Source: Trachythela sp. YZ-2020 (Eukaryota; Cnidaria; Anthozoa; Malacalcyonacea; Clavulariidae). From it: a stretch of 64,000 nt of DNA. The notes below the pieces were generated by a model, which did no database searches, was not told the origin of the DNA, and saw only the letters and a list, made by a program, of their open reading frames with translations. Location: contig JADLSH010000390.1 in assembly GCA_016169945.1 (NCBI GenBank), positions 682,001-746,000 of the forward strand. Reading direction: 5' to 3'. Positions 9,296 to 18,805 of this stretch are shown piece by piece (the first letter of the stretch is position 1; each line of letters starts with the position of its first letter). The position numbers and the translations under genes are program-made.

Positions 9296-9492
9296 AATAC
9301 ACCGATACCGTTCGTGACATTCCCAAAGGATATGCTATCATAGAGATGTATAAAACATCGCGTAATAGTGTTGATCCTAGCCGTCCGGGTGTCTTAATCA
9401 ACGGCGAACATTATTGGCCTGTCAAAATAAGGCACCAATCTACCGGCCATATAAAATGGGTGAATCTGCACGAAGACAAGTCTACATCCTAG
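9265..9492 (+). pseudogene. out-of-frame C-terminal extension of the ATPase
   Basis: This frame has no ATG at its beginning: it opens after a TAA at 9262-9264 and overlaps the ATPase tail. It encodes about 75 residues of ordinary composition (YPEWLKYTDTVRDIPKGYA, later GVLINGEHYWPVKIR and HIKWVNLHED) and stops one base before the right repeat begins. AATAAA follows at 9523-9528. The position suggests the original C-terminus of the ATPase or a second small protein of the element, now disconnected by an indel between 9265 and 9295. Programmed frameshifting cannot be excluded. Confidence 0.55.
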
Positions 9493-9493
9493 A

Positions 9494-9969
9494 CTTTGCT
9501 AAAGAAACCATGGCTATCGAACAATAAAGCCAAAACTTATTAAGAGAAACATCTAAACTGTTGTGTGTAATTTAAATAAAATCAAAACACAAAACTCTCT
9601 GCTGTTATTTATTTCTCTCTACTGACAACAAACATTCCGTACAGCGTCGTGCGAAACTTTTTAACACCTCAGAGGGTACGTCACCTCATTATTATTCTTA
9701 CTTCCAGGCGTGACGTATGAATACATCTATGTCCTCAGTTTATACTCTCGGTATGGATGTTACGCAACGCTTTATGTTACGCAACGCTTTATGTTACGCA
9801 ACGCTTTACGTTACTCAACGCTTTATGTTACGCAACGCTATTAGTATTTAAACGTTACGCAACGCTTTATGTTACGCAACCTTTACGTTACGTCACCTCA
9901 TTATTATTCTTACTTCCAGGCGTATGAATACTAATTACTTCCGCCACTGTATAGGCCGGATAAGCTACT
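9494..9969 (-). repeat. right terminal inverted repeat (476 bp)
   Basis: This is the inverted partner of 6732-7208, with the same order of parts: inner 190 bp with AATAAA (9523-9528), inner copy of the GGAAGTAAGAATAATAATGA block, seven GTTACGCAACGC cores (about 9757-9890) with the same AT spacer, outer block copy, and tip. Small differences (for example one core reads TTACTCAACGC and the outermost core lacks GC) show the repeats have begun to diverge. Confidence 0.9.
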
Positions 9970-9975
9970 GCGGCT
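9970..9975. repeat. right 6-bp target-site duplication (GCGGCT)
   Basis: This is an exact copy of 6726-6731 immediately outside the right repeat, confirming both boundaries of the element. Confidence 0.75.
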
Positions 9976-10779
9976 AGATGATAGAATGCACGTAGAGGGA
10001 TTCCCACTAAATATTGAGAGTTTCAAACTTTCATAAGTGATAAGCACTAGGGTTTAGAATAGAGCCTTTTAATATAGACCGAAAATGCCCTGCTGTAGTA
10101 ATCATGGTTAAGGAATTTTGTCAAAATGTGCTTTTCTCCGTTTTGCTTAGCGAGGCGTGTTCACTTCGTCTCCCTACAGTATACTAAGTAGTTTGTGCCA
10201 GTTCAGCTAATGACAGCTGCTGTGTCCGCACGAGGATTTCATTAGCAAATAACCTGCACCATCAATTAACAAAATCCTTAGGAAAATGTTGCTGTGATAC
10301 AATACACATTACAGTCGAGCGCTTTTGTTTTTCAATTTATTTTAAACATTTTAATACAACAATGACATACACATACAGCTAGTACTTCCAATACAAAGAA
10401 AAAAATCATAATCGATGGCAAATAGCAAATGTTATAATAATGTAAGAAAAATACGTTGTCAAGATTTCCTCCATTGTTTTTGCCATCTTCTCTCCCTTAA
10501 TGTTGTGCGCAACACGCGGCGAAAAGAGGAACTATACCCAACCGCACAACCCCTCGTTGCTCCAACCGCACTGCGGGAAAGGACGCTCTATTCCTGTGGA
10601 ACCATCATCGCATGTACAGTAGGTTCTCTGACTTCTCTATCTCGGTCGAATCACCTAAATGAAGACATATTAAATGGTAGAAGTTTTATATATCTTTCAA
10701 GTCAGGATGGTCAGATTCATTGCAAGCCTCGGGTAAGAGGTTAAGTTATGTTTTTGGATCGTTACCAGTCGGGATAAAA

Positions 10780-11156
10780 CAGGGTCTTTTTTAACTAACG
10801 TACTGGAGGGGCCAAAGCCCCCCCAGCCCCATGTTGCCCCAGTAAGCTATTTTGGGCCCCCCCCAGTGAACGTCCCTTTTGGCCAAAATATAAGCAAAAA
10901 AGGGGGAAAAACTGAGTTTAGAGGAAAGTTATGGTATTCTCACAACAAAACCTGGCTCCGTTTAGATGGCATATATCAAAAATTGTCTCTGAAAATGCAG
11001 GAAATCAAGCCACAGAGACTCAAGAATACAAAATTTTTCTGGGGAGGACCCCCAGACCCCCTTTCAGCTTCCCACACCTGTAATACACCACCTACATGTT
11101 ACGTCCCCTTTCGATGATGCCCCCCCCCCACTAACGATTTCTTAAAAAAGGCCCTG
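10780..11156. mobile_element. hAT-type MITE (family 1, copy a)
   Basis: The ends are CAGGGTCTTTTTTAA and the reverse complement of CAGGGCCTTTTTTAAG. A perfect 8-bp duplication GGATAAAA flanks it (10772-10779 and 11157-11164), which with CAGGG ends is diagnostic of hAT transposition. The 377-bp interior is rich in C runs and contains no transposase. A second copy of the family is at 63079-63402. Confidence 0.9.
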
Positions 11157-11999
11157 GGATAAAATGATAATTATAAAGTAAGAAACATGAGAAGGAATAA
11201 GAGACTCTTCAAAAATCAAAGGAGCGAGTGCAATGAGGAAGTAAGTTTTGTAAAAACAAAAAATGCTTGAAAACCATCCAAATTAATGCACTTTTCATGT
11301 AGAAATTTGTTTATATTATACACAATGAGATTTGTCTTCGATTGAAGTGTATGGATGTTTTAAAGTGCAACCGGTTTAACGTGTTTTCTTTGTAAAATCA
11401 TCTAACAGTATGGCGCCATATAAATTGAACAATAGGTCATATGCATGCTGAGAAAGTTTCAATAAAATAACATTTTACCAAATTGCTAAAATGAACGAGA
11501 AATATAAATAATATTGCACCAAGACGAGGGGGAGATTCTGGTCATTTTAAATTAACTTGTAATTCGTCATCATGCACATTCGATTAGACGAAACGTTTTT
11601 CCAAACGTGCAAGGAATTTGTATCGCATGCATGTCGAAGTGAATTTTCACAACAGGATATCGATCCTAAAAAGTCAGTACAAACTATATTTACTATATTT
11701 AAAATGACATTTCTATACATTCTGTATGTTTAACGAATCTATTAATTTTGAATACCACTATCACTGACGCTCTAAAAGAAAAGGTTTATCTCTGCTACAA
11801 ACTTGATCACGCTATGGAAAAATTTTTAATACCTTGCTGTATAAACCTAGGTAAAAACAGCTCTCTTTCATTTGCCCTACAATTTTACTTACCGTAACAG
11901 TTTATATTCAAAACTTACCACCCTTTTCTCACATTTTGTGAAACTTGCATTTTCATTGTTTTCTTAAAAAGAATTTCCTGCCGCCACGCCTCTTTACTT

Positions 12000-13050
12000 C
12001 ACAACAGCGGTGTTATTGATATACGTGTCGGTCTTCTATACTATTGAAGTGATACTTCAATACTAAGTGCAGTATATACGACACACCAATATAGACAGTA
12101 AAACAAACCAATATAGACAGTAAAACAAACCAATATAGACAGTAAAACAAACCAATATAGACAGTAAAACAAACCAATAAGAAGTCAATGCCACTAAGTA
12201 GCCGACATTCATAAATAATACTAGAATGAATATCTCATATAATTGTTGTATTGCTATTCTGGGAGTAGCGGAAAAATTATATATTCAAACAAGTACAATA
12301 AGTTATTTGCTACACGTTTTGCATGTAGTTCTAACTTATTTTTAACTCTCTCTAGAACAATTTCCTCGTATTCGAAGAGTTTAAAGCCCAGGTTTCACAA
12401 CTTATAATCACAGTAAATATCATAAAAGCATGACTCTCCTTTAGCCAGTTTAGGTTTTTGTCGACAGTAAAAATGTCAAATTCCTAGTGATTTCAGATAA
12501 CTTGAAGTTGCCCAATTTTTCAGCTTTGTCATGGGAGAAAATTAAAACTTTGTAACAGTATTAAAACTTTACTAGAAATGAATTTCTTGCGCGTCTGTTA
12601 TTAGATAACGTGTCGGTCCTCTGCACTATTGTATTGAAGTGATACACTTCAATACCACTACTGGAGTATATACGATACACCAATATAGACAGTAATTAAG
12701 TAAATACACCTGAGCAGCCTACATCAATAAATAATACTGGAATGAATATCTCATATTGTTGTATTTCTATTCTGGGAGTAGAGGAAAAATTATATATTCA
12801 AACTAGTACAATAAATTATTTGCTACACGTTTTAGTCCCAACTTATTTTTAATTCTCTCTATAAAAATTTCCTCGTATTCGAAGAGTTTAAAGCCCAGGT
12901 TTCACAACTTATAATCACCGTAAATATCATAAAAACATGACTCTCCTTTAGGTTTTTGTCGACAATAAAAAATGTCAAATTCCTAGTGATTTCAGATAAT
13001 TTGAAGTTGCCCAATTTGTCAGCTTTGTCATGGGAGGAAATAAAGAATTA
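12000..13050. repeat. local direct duplication downstream of P450-2
   Basis: Two blocks, about 12000-12560 and 12595-13050, share long stretches in the same order: CGTGTCGGTC..., the CAATATAGACAGTAA region, GAATATCTCATAT, TTGCTACACGTTTT, CCTCGTATTCGAAGAGTTTA and TGTCAAATTCCTAGTGATTT. The first block carries an expanded array of the 22-bp unit CAATATAGACAGTAAAACAAAC (five copies) where the second has one. The duplication lies directly 3' of the P450-2 stop and is noncoding as far as I can see. Confidence 0.8.
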
Positions 13051-13129
13051 TAAGGGTGTCAACAGTTCTGAAATTAACCAATATTTGCTGCGCGTAAAAC
13101 TTAGTGAACACACCAATATCTATATACAT

Positions 13130-15053
13130 CTACCGTCTTTTAACAGCAACCACATCGTATTTCTTTGGATATCTTACAGCAGACATAGTTCCATCCAGGG
13201 TTGGTCTGGGTTTTCCTTGTGGTATTTTTAGCTTGAAATGATGAAAGATTTTAGAAGCTACAATCAACACTTGCATCTTGCCCAAAGTATGACCCAAACA
13301 CATTCGACGACCTTCACCAAATGGTCTGAAACACTTCAAAGCATCCCATCCAAGAAACTTTCCATTTTCGTCAAGAAATCGATTTGGGTAAAAAAGATTG
13401 GGCTCCTTCCAATCTCTGGGGTCTAAATGAATCCTCCAGAAGTTAAAGAGAACTGTGGTTCCTTTTGGTATATGATATCCATTGATTGTTGAATCTCGAA
13501 TTGCTTTGTGAGGGACGTCCAAAGGACCAAATGCTGAAAGTCTCATTACTTCGCATATTGTTGCTTTTAAATAATGAAGATTAGGCATATCGTTCCAACA
13601 TGGCGGGCGATCTTCACCAACCACATCAAGGAGCTCTTTATACACCTTATCTTGTATATCTTGATTCAAAACCATGAATAGAATCAACCAGGTCACAATA
13701 GAAGACGTTGTGTCAGTAGTTGCAAGTAATATATCCATCATCAGAAATTTAATGTCCTCAATTTTTCCAAAGTCTTTTCCTCGATCTTTTCCTTTTTCCG
13801 TCTCGTAGGCAGCAATCAGAGCATCAGTAATATCTCGTACCACACTTGGGTTGTATGTCTCACGATGATAGCTGAAATGGGAGGTAAAAAATTCTTCACG
13901 AGTTTCCATTATTTCTCGGTAATCTTCCATAAATTTTGTTGGTAAATATTTCATGAATGGTAGGAATTGATAGTAGCTGCCTTGACGAGAAACTTTAAGT
14001 AATTTTTCGTTAAAGTCAAAAAGGTTTTCGACCATAGGATCATTGAAATCGTATCTTTTTGACAACAACCATTCACTTATGTTGTTCATACTGGTAAAGG
14101 TTACTTGATATTGTGGTGAGAATGCTTCTCCATTCTTCGCTTCAATCCAAGTTATAAGCCTGTCGACTTCGACAGAAACTCGTCTTTCTACATTTTCAAT
14201 TCCTTTGCCAAACACATGAAGAGCTGTAGAAACAACCTTGCGACGGAATACAAGTGGTGGACCATAGTCAGCGAAAAGGATATCTTTTCCTGAAAGTTAA
14301 GGAGACGTGCCTGGTTAAGACAATACACCATGATATAGTCAATTTAACGACGATTTTACAGCTTAAAACTACTGCAAAGTAATATGTCTGCATGATAAGA
14401 ATTACTGCCGTTCCTTTTAAGATTTCATTGACTTAAATTAGCTATGTGTTTTGTAGTTTATCAAATTTGTAAAGTTTACTTCCTGCAAACGTACTCACGC
14501 CTGTGGTAAAATCGACATGGCCTTATCTGAGTTAATTAGGGTGAACTAACTATTTTCAATGACGGAACTGATCTGCAAATTCAATTCGTTCTATTTTATT
14601 TTTAAATTTGCATTAACTATATGGTATTTAGTTCCACAGATAGTTTACACTAGATTCAATATTCATCATGCATGTACTTAATTATGCAATACTTCATGAA
14701 TATATTTGCAAAATATACTCACCTTCAAATATCAAGTTTAATGGGAAGAATGTGGCATCCGGTCTACCAGCAAAATCATCTTTCTTGCTCACAAGTGCCT
14801 CCTGGAGAAACCCACCACGATTTACAATGACAAACGTCCCAATAGGAAAAGTTATTGTATAAATATCTCCGTACTTTTCACGTAGATGTTCCATTGAAAA
14901 CGGTGGTTCATTTCCAACGCTCAAAGCATTTCCCATCCCAGGCAAGGGATATGGACCAGGAGGCATCCTTCTTCTTCGAAAGTAGTTTGAGATAACAAAC
15001 CATAAGACCCAACTCAGAAATAATGTTATTCCTATTTCGATAATCATCTTCAC
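13130..15053 (-). CDS. cytochrome P450 (P450-2), two exons
   Basis: Exon 1 is 14723-15053 and exon 2 is 13130-14289. The donor GTGAGT and an acceptor ending TTTCAG join in phase 1 after residue 110, giving 496 residues. Parts seen: membrane anchor (about 3-23), hinge PPGPYPLP (31-38), helix-I motif ATTDTT (300-305), ExxR (E357-R360), PNRF in place of PERF, and haem loop FGEGRRMCLG with Cys441. The second residue of the helix-I motif is Thr instead of the usual Gly, as it is Ala in P450-3 and Gly in P450-1, which may tune oxygen activation. The motif spacing is identical to P450-1, so these are close paralogues. This copy alone has an intron. The ER location is known for the family; the substrate is unknown. 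Confidence 0.93.
14290..14722 (-). other. intron of P450-2
   Basis: This is a 433-bp AT-rich intron. The minus-strand donor GTGAGTATA begins at 14722 and the acceptor TTTCAG ends at 14290. P450-1 and P450-3 lack any intron at the corresponding codon, so either this intron was gained or the other two copies lost it. Confidence 0.85.
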
Positions 15054-15449
15054 AGTTCCCTATAATAATATATCTTTGTTTTAATTAATCTTTTTACTTC
15101 TAAATATTTGATAAATATTAATCATCATGTTCATAACTCTCAGTTGCTTGCCAAAACTTTCTTCTTGAAGAATAAAGTCGCGTCTGAGAAACTACATGAA
15201 ATTTAACCCTAGAGTAACGGGTTAAATATTTTCCTCCATACGACAATTTGTTATAAAAAGCTTGGTTTTAGTGGATAAATTTTATATAATTAACTAATAA
15301 AACGTCTTCCTAATTCTGCCGTCTCTACAATTTAGTTAAGTCTTAAACAAAATCGGTACTTACCTTTGAACAGCTGCAGTAACAAAATATTAGAAACACT
15401 AAATTATTCTTCAAACAGAATGTATTTCTTACTATCCCATGTACGGAGA

Positions 15450-16300
15450 TGTACGAGTGTACCTTTGTACAATAACTGGACGGAAATTGTACGCCCTGGC
15501 ACTGAATATCGATATTTTCAATCATTCATTCAGGTCAGTGAACTTTGTAATATTTAGCCTGGTTCCACATAGCTTGCGACTTTGACGTTTTGACCTAATC
15601 ACTGAATTAGCTAGACTATACATCCAGTTTGCGTCAAATATAACAATTATTGCAGAATATGTAGAATGTTTGGACATTCGTAAAGTAAATCTATTGATAT
15701 ATTGTTGGCCGGCTCCATCCTCTCCCCTACTTTTTAGAATGGATTATCACCCTTGCTTGTGATAAGCAGCAGCGAGTTTGCGAGTTGGTTTTGCGATGAG
15801 TGGAAAAGAGCCTTTAGGGAAGCTTCACATATCGATTTCGCCCACGAGAAACGTCATATGGACGTTTCTCTGAAGACCCCCCACCTTCCCACCCCCCACC
15901 CCAAAACGACACATAAAGTTTTCGATATTTTATTCTATACATAAACACTGCAAAATTACTGTAAAACCCTAACGTTGAAATTTCATTAAAATTATATTTC
16001 ATTAAATTAAAATTAAATTAATTTAATTTAATAAAATTACATTAAATTAAAATTAAATTTCATTAAAATTACATTGCCTTTGGTATGTGTAGCTGGTTAG
16101 ATCTAATTATGTGTATATAATTTTCGCTCGAAATTTCCATCTACAAAAAATCCTTCAACATTCTGTCAATCGAGCGAGGTGCTCAAAATTTAAAATAAAT
16201 ATTACAAAGTTCACATACCTGAATGAGCGATATTAAGTGCTAGGGCGTACAATTTCCATCCAGTTATGGTACACAAACGTACAGTGGTACATCTCCGAAG
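15450..16300. mobile_element. candidate element with ~110-bp inverted repeats
   Basis: The segment 15450-15560 recurs in reverse complement at 16197-16300. Shared landmarks include GGAGATGTAC, ATAACTGGA, GGAAATTGTACGCCCT, CATTCAGGT and GTGAACTTTGTAATATTTA. The interior of about 630 bp is noncoding. No target-site duplication was identified, so this could also be two copies of one repeat in opposite orientation. Confidence 0.5.
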
Positions 16301-16615
16301 TTCCGAACCGATAAGATGTGCCGCATGTGCGTCCCCCCGTACCCCAGGATTTATGCTCTTGGGCAAGAACAATTCCTTGTACGATTCGGCAAAAACTTTG
16401 TCTGTGAATATTGGTTATTATTATATACACAAGCTCTGGATATGAGGTATTCTGCAATCTGATTGGTTCTCTACTAGCAGGATATTAGCTCAAATCCTGC
16501 TAGTAGAGAAAAGTAGAAAAATAGCTGGCAGATTTGGACAATTAAATGAAGAGGAAATTCAAGTTTTACTTGAAAAAAGTAAATATCCAGATCCAGAGCT
16601 TGTGTATATAATAAA

Positions 16616-16723
16616 ATAGTTATTCTACTCACTCTCGTCGTATATGACTGATAGCCGACTCGGCACTATCGCGCCTCGTCGGCTATCAGCTCATATACGA
16701 CTCGAGTTCGTAGAATAACTGTT
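16616..16723. repeat. near-perfect palindrome
   Basis: The arms are AATAGTTATTCTAC...GTCGTATATGA...GATAGCCGACTCGGC and their reverse complement, with a tiny loop near 16670. Neighbouring palindromes at 16468-16520 (arms TCTCTACTAGCAGGAT) and 16731-16860 (arms CCTCAAGGTTGC...CTACAGTCTGTTTCATCCAA) make this a cluster of three hairpins in 400 bp. They are probably MITEs; no clear target duplications were found. Confidence 0.7.
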
Positions 16724-17317
16724 AAATATTACCTCAAGGTTGCCATGCACTACAGTCTGTTTCATCCAATGGAGGACTCTTCAGGTGACTGACCACCTGA
16801 TCATAAAGAATCCCTCATTGCCATTGGATGAAACAGACTGTAGTAGCAACCTTGAGGCTTGAGATAAGTGAAAACTATATATTTGCTATCAGTCCATTAA
16901 AATGAATTGTGCTCCACTAGCGGGACAATAAAGAAATGTTTCAGCACTTTATATTGTTATGAAAATCTTCAACCCCTGTTAGCTTTCAGTTGGTGCGCAA
17001 TGTTGCTACTATTTATAACATCTTTTAATTATTAATTGTGCTGATTTACAGTAACTCGAATAAACATTCACTAGTACTCACTACAATAAACTACTAAATA
17101 TATTAACTGTTCAACTGAATATAATTATACAGTCCAGTACAAACCGGAAATACATTACTATCATTGTATTTCTTAAAAGTGAATTATAATAAAAGGAACT
17201 CTGGTTGTACAAAAATATCACACAAAACCAAACTAGAAGGATCTCTGAAATGTGCAAATAAGATTACTCTATTGAACTATTATGTTAAAGTCATGTTAAT
17301 CAGTGGAACTGTTCTGT

Positions 17318-18805
17318 TCAGAAACGCTTTACAGCACAAACTCTATATTTCTTTGGATACAAAATTGGCCCTGGGGTATTCTCTAAGCTTGGCTCAGGTT
17401 CATTGTCTACAGTTTTCAAACAGAACTGATGCAGGACGTTGGATGTTACAATAAATACTTGTAGTTTACCAAGATTTTCACCTGGACACATTCTTCGTCC
17501 TGCTCCAAAAGGGAAGAAATTTGGCAGAGTATTCCAACCAACGAATTTGCCTTCGTCAGCAATAAATCGTTCAGGTTTAAACTCTCTTGGTTCTTTCCAA
17601 TCTCGCGGATCGTTGTGAATCGCTGCGAAGTTGAATAAAATTGTAGTATCTTTAGGAATAAGGTAGCCATTGATGGTTGAATTACGGGTTGCCTTATGAG
17701 GAAGGTTTATTGGTACGAAATTTGAGTGGCGCATGACTTCGCAAATGGTGGCAAGAAGATAGGGAAGGTTTTCAGCATCTTTCCAGTTGGGTAAACGGTG
17801 ATCACCGACCACATCGTCAATTTCTTTTTGAATTTTTTCTTGCACATCTTTGTAAATAACCATGTACAGCATAAACCATGTTAATATTGAAGCACTTGTG
17901 TCACTTGCCGCTACAAAAATATTCATCAAGAAATATTTAATGTCATCTTTAGATCCCATTGTTTTATCAAGTTTCTTTGCTTTTTCTTTGTTGTATTCTG
18001 CAAGCAGTGCATCAGTAATATCCCTTATGACATCATCTTGGTAACTCTGTTTGTGCTCACTTAAATGTGAACCAAAGAACTCATCACGCATGCTCAGAAC
18101 TTCACTCAAAGTTTTCATCACTTTTGTTGGTAGATACTTTAAGAACGGAAAAGCTTGATAAAACCGTCCTTGTTGAACAACGTACAAAAGTTTCTCGTTA
18201 AAACTAAGAAGTTCCTTCAAGGTGGGATCTTGGTAATCGTATCTTTTAGAAAATAACCATTCACCCATGATATTGATCATGGTACTTATAATACCAGTAT
18301 TTGGTGATATTGCTTTACCCTCGTTCTCTTCAAACCACTCAAGCAAATAACTAACCTCCCTGTTCACCCTTGCTTCGGCTTCGTGTAGTCCCTCGCCAAA
18401 TACATGAAAAGCAGAACTGATAATTCGACGACGAAAGAGAAAACTCGCGCCAAAATCAGTGAAACTTATATCTTTGCCATGGAATATATCACGTAAAGGA
18501 AAATTAGCTGCATCACCTGGTCGACCAGAAAAATCATCTTTTCTAGTTACCAGTGCCTCGCGCGCTAATCTGCCACTGTTTATTATGACAAATCTTCCCA
18601 CAGGCAAATTCAAGGTGTATATTTCTCCATGTTTCTTGCGAATTTCCTCCATAGAGAACGGAGGGTTTGTGCCCATTTGATGAGCGTTTCCTATGATAGG
18701 CAATGGGAATGGACCGGGTGGAATAGAGCGACGACTTGAGTGGGTCGTAATCAGAAACCATAGTAACCAACAAATAGAAAGCGATAGGAAAACTTCGAGA
18801 AACAT
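17318..18805 (-). CDS. cytochrome P450 (P450-3), intronless
   Basis: This is a 495-residue single-exon protein. Parts in order: anchor (about 3-20), hinge IPPGPFPLP (28-36), helix-I motif AASDTS (299-304), ExxR (E356-R359), PERF (411-414) and haem loop FGAGRRMCPG with Cys440. Many blocks are shared with P450-1 and P450-2: DDFxGRP, RxxxFxxFPFxKYLPTK, RDITDALL, LLATICEVMRHS. This indicates tandem duplication of one ancestral gene followed by inversion or independent insertion. Ala replaces the usual Gly in the helix-I motif. It is head-to-tail with P450-2 on the same strand, 2.3 kb apart. It should work in the endoplasmic reticulum with P450 reductase; the substrate is unknown. Confidence 0.95.
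   Translation of the reverse strand: MFLEVFLSLSICWLLWFLITTHSSRRSIPPGPFPLPIIGNAHQMGTNPPFSMEEIRKKHGEIYTLNLPVGRFVIINSGRLAREALVTRKDDFSGRPGDAANFPLRDIFHGKDISFTDFGASFLFRRRIISSAFHVFGEGLHEAEARVNREVSYLLEWFEENEGKAISPNTGIISTMINIMGEWLFSKRYDYQDPTLKELLSFNEKLLYVVQQGRFYQAFPFLKYLPTKVMKTLSEVLSMRDEFFGSHLSEHKQSYQDDVIRDITDALLAEYNKEKAKKLDKTMGSKDDIKYFLMNIFVAASDTSASILTWFMLYMVIYKDVQEKIQKEIDDVVGDHRLPNWKDAENLPYLLATICEVMRHSNFVPINLPHKATRNSTINGYLIPKDTTILFNFAAIHNDPRDWKEPREFKPERFIADEGKFVGWNTLPNFFPFGAGRRMCPGENLGKLQVFIVTSNVLHQFCLKTVDNEPEPSLENTPGPILYPKKYRVCAVKRF

Larger units (their letters stand above)
6732..9969. mobile_element. 3.24-kb Polinton-like mini-element with ZnF protein and A32-type ATPase
   Basis: The element is bounded by terminal inverted repeats (6732-7208 and 9494-9969), starts 5'-AG and ends CT-3', and is flanked by a perfect 6-bp duplication. 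It carries two divergent genes: an acidic zinc-finger protein (-) and a zinc-finger plus packaging-type ATPase (+). A minisatellite lies between them, and polyadenylation signals lie inside both repeats. Long repeats, 5'-AG ends, the 6-bp duplication and an A32/FtsK-HerA-like ATPase are established Polinton/Maverick traits. Typical Polintons are 15-20 kb and also encode a retroviral-like integrase, protein-primed DNA polymerase, protease and capsid proteins; none is visible here. I infer a non-autonomous, satellite-like derivative that depends on a full element for integration. It looks partly decayed: one zinc ligand is replaced and the ATPase tail is frameshifted. Confidence 0.85.
9976..13129. 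other. intergenic, mobile element to P450-2
   Basis: No gene is recognised. Contents are a hAT-type MITE (10780-11156), a 22-bp tandem repeat (about 12088-12180) and a direct duplication of roughly 450 bp (about 12000-12560 and 12595-13050). The open frame at 10415-10744 has no family features and is not called. Confidence 0.45.
15054..17317. other. intergenic between P450-2 and P450-3, repeat-rich
   Basis: No gene is recognised. It contains an inverted-repeat pair (about 15450-15560 and 16197-16300), an AT-rich stretch of AATTAAATT-type repeats (about 15990-16070), and three palindromes (16468-16520, 16616-16723, 16731-16860). Open frames at 15366, 15753 and 16233 fall within these repeats and are not called. 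Confidence 0.5.

Noticed and set aside
6726..9975. Alternative 10-bp target duplication CTGCGGCTAG for the mini-element
   Set aside because: The two extra bases at each edge are also explained by the element's own AG/CT ends; the 6-bp reading fits Polinton-type integration and symmetric termini better.
10866..11117. Open frame in the hAT MITE, with a relative at 63155-63364
   Set aside because: It lies inside two copies of a noncoding MITE; the similarity reflects repeat identity, not protein conservation.
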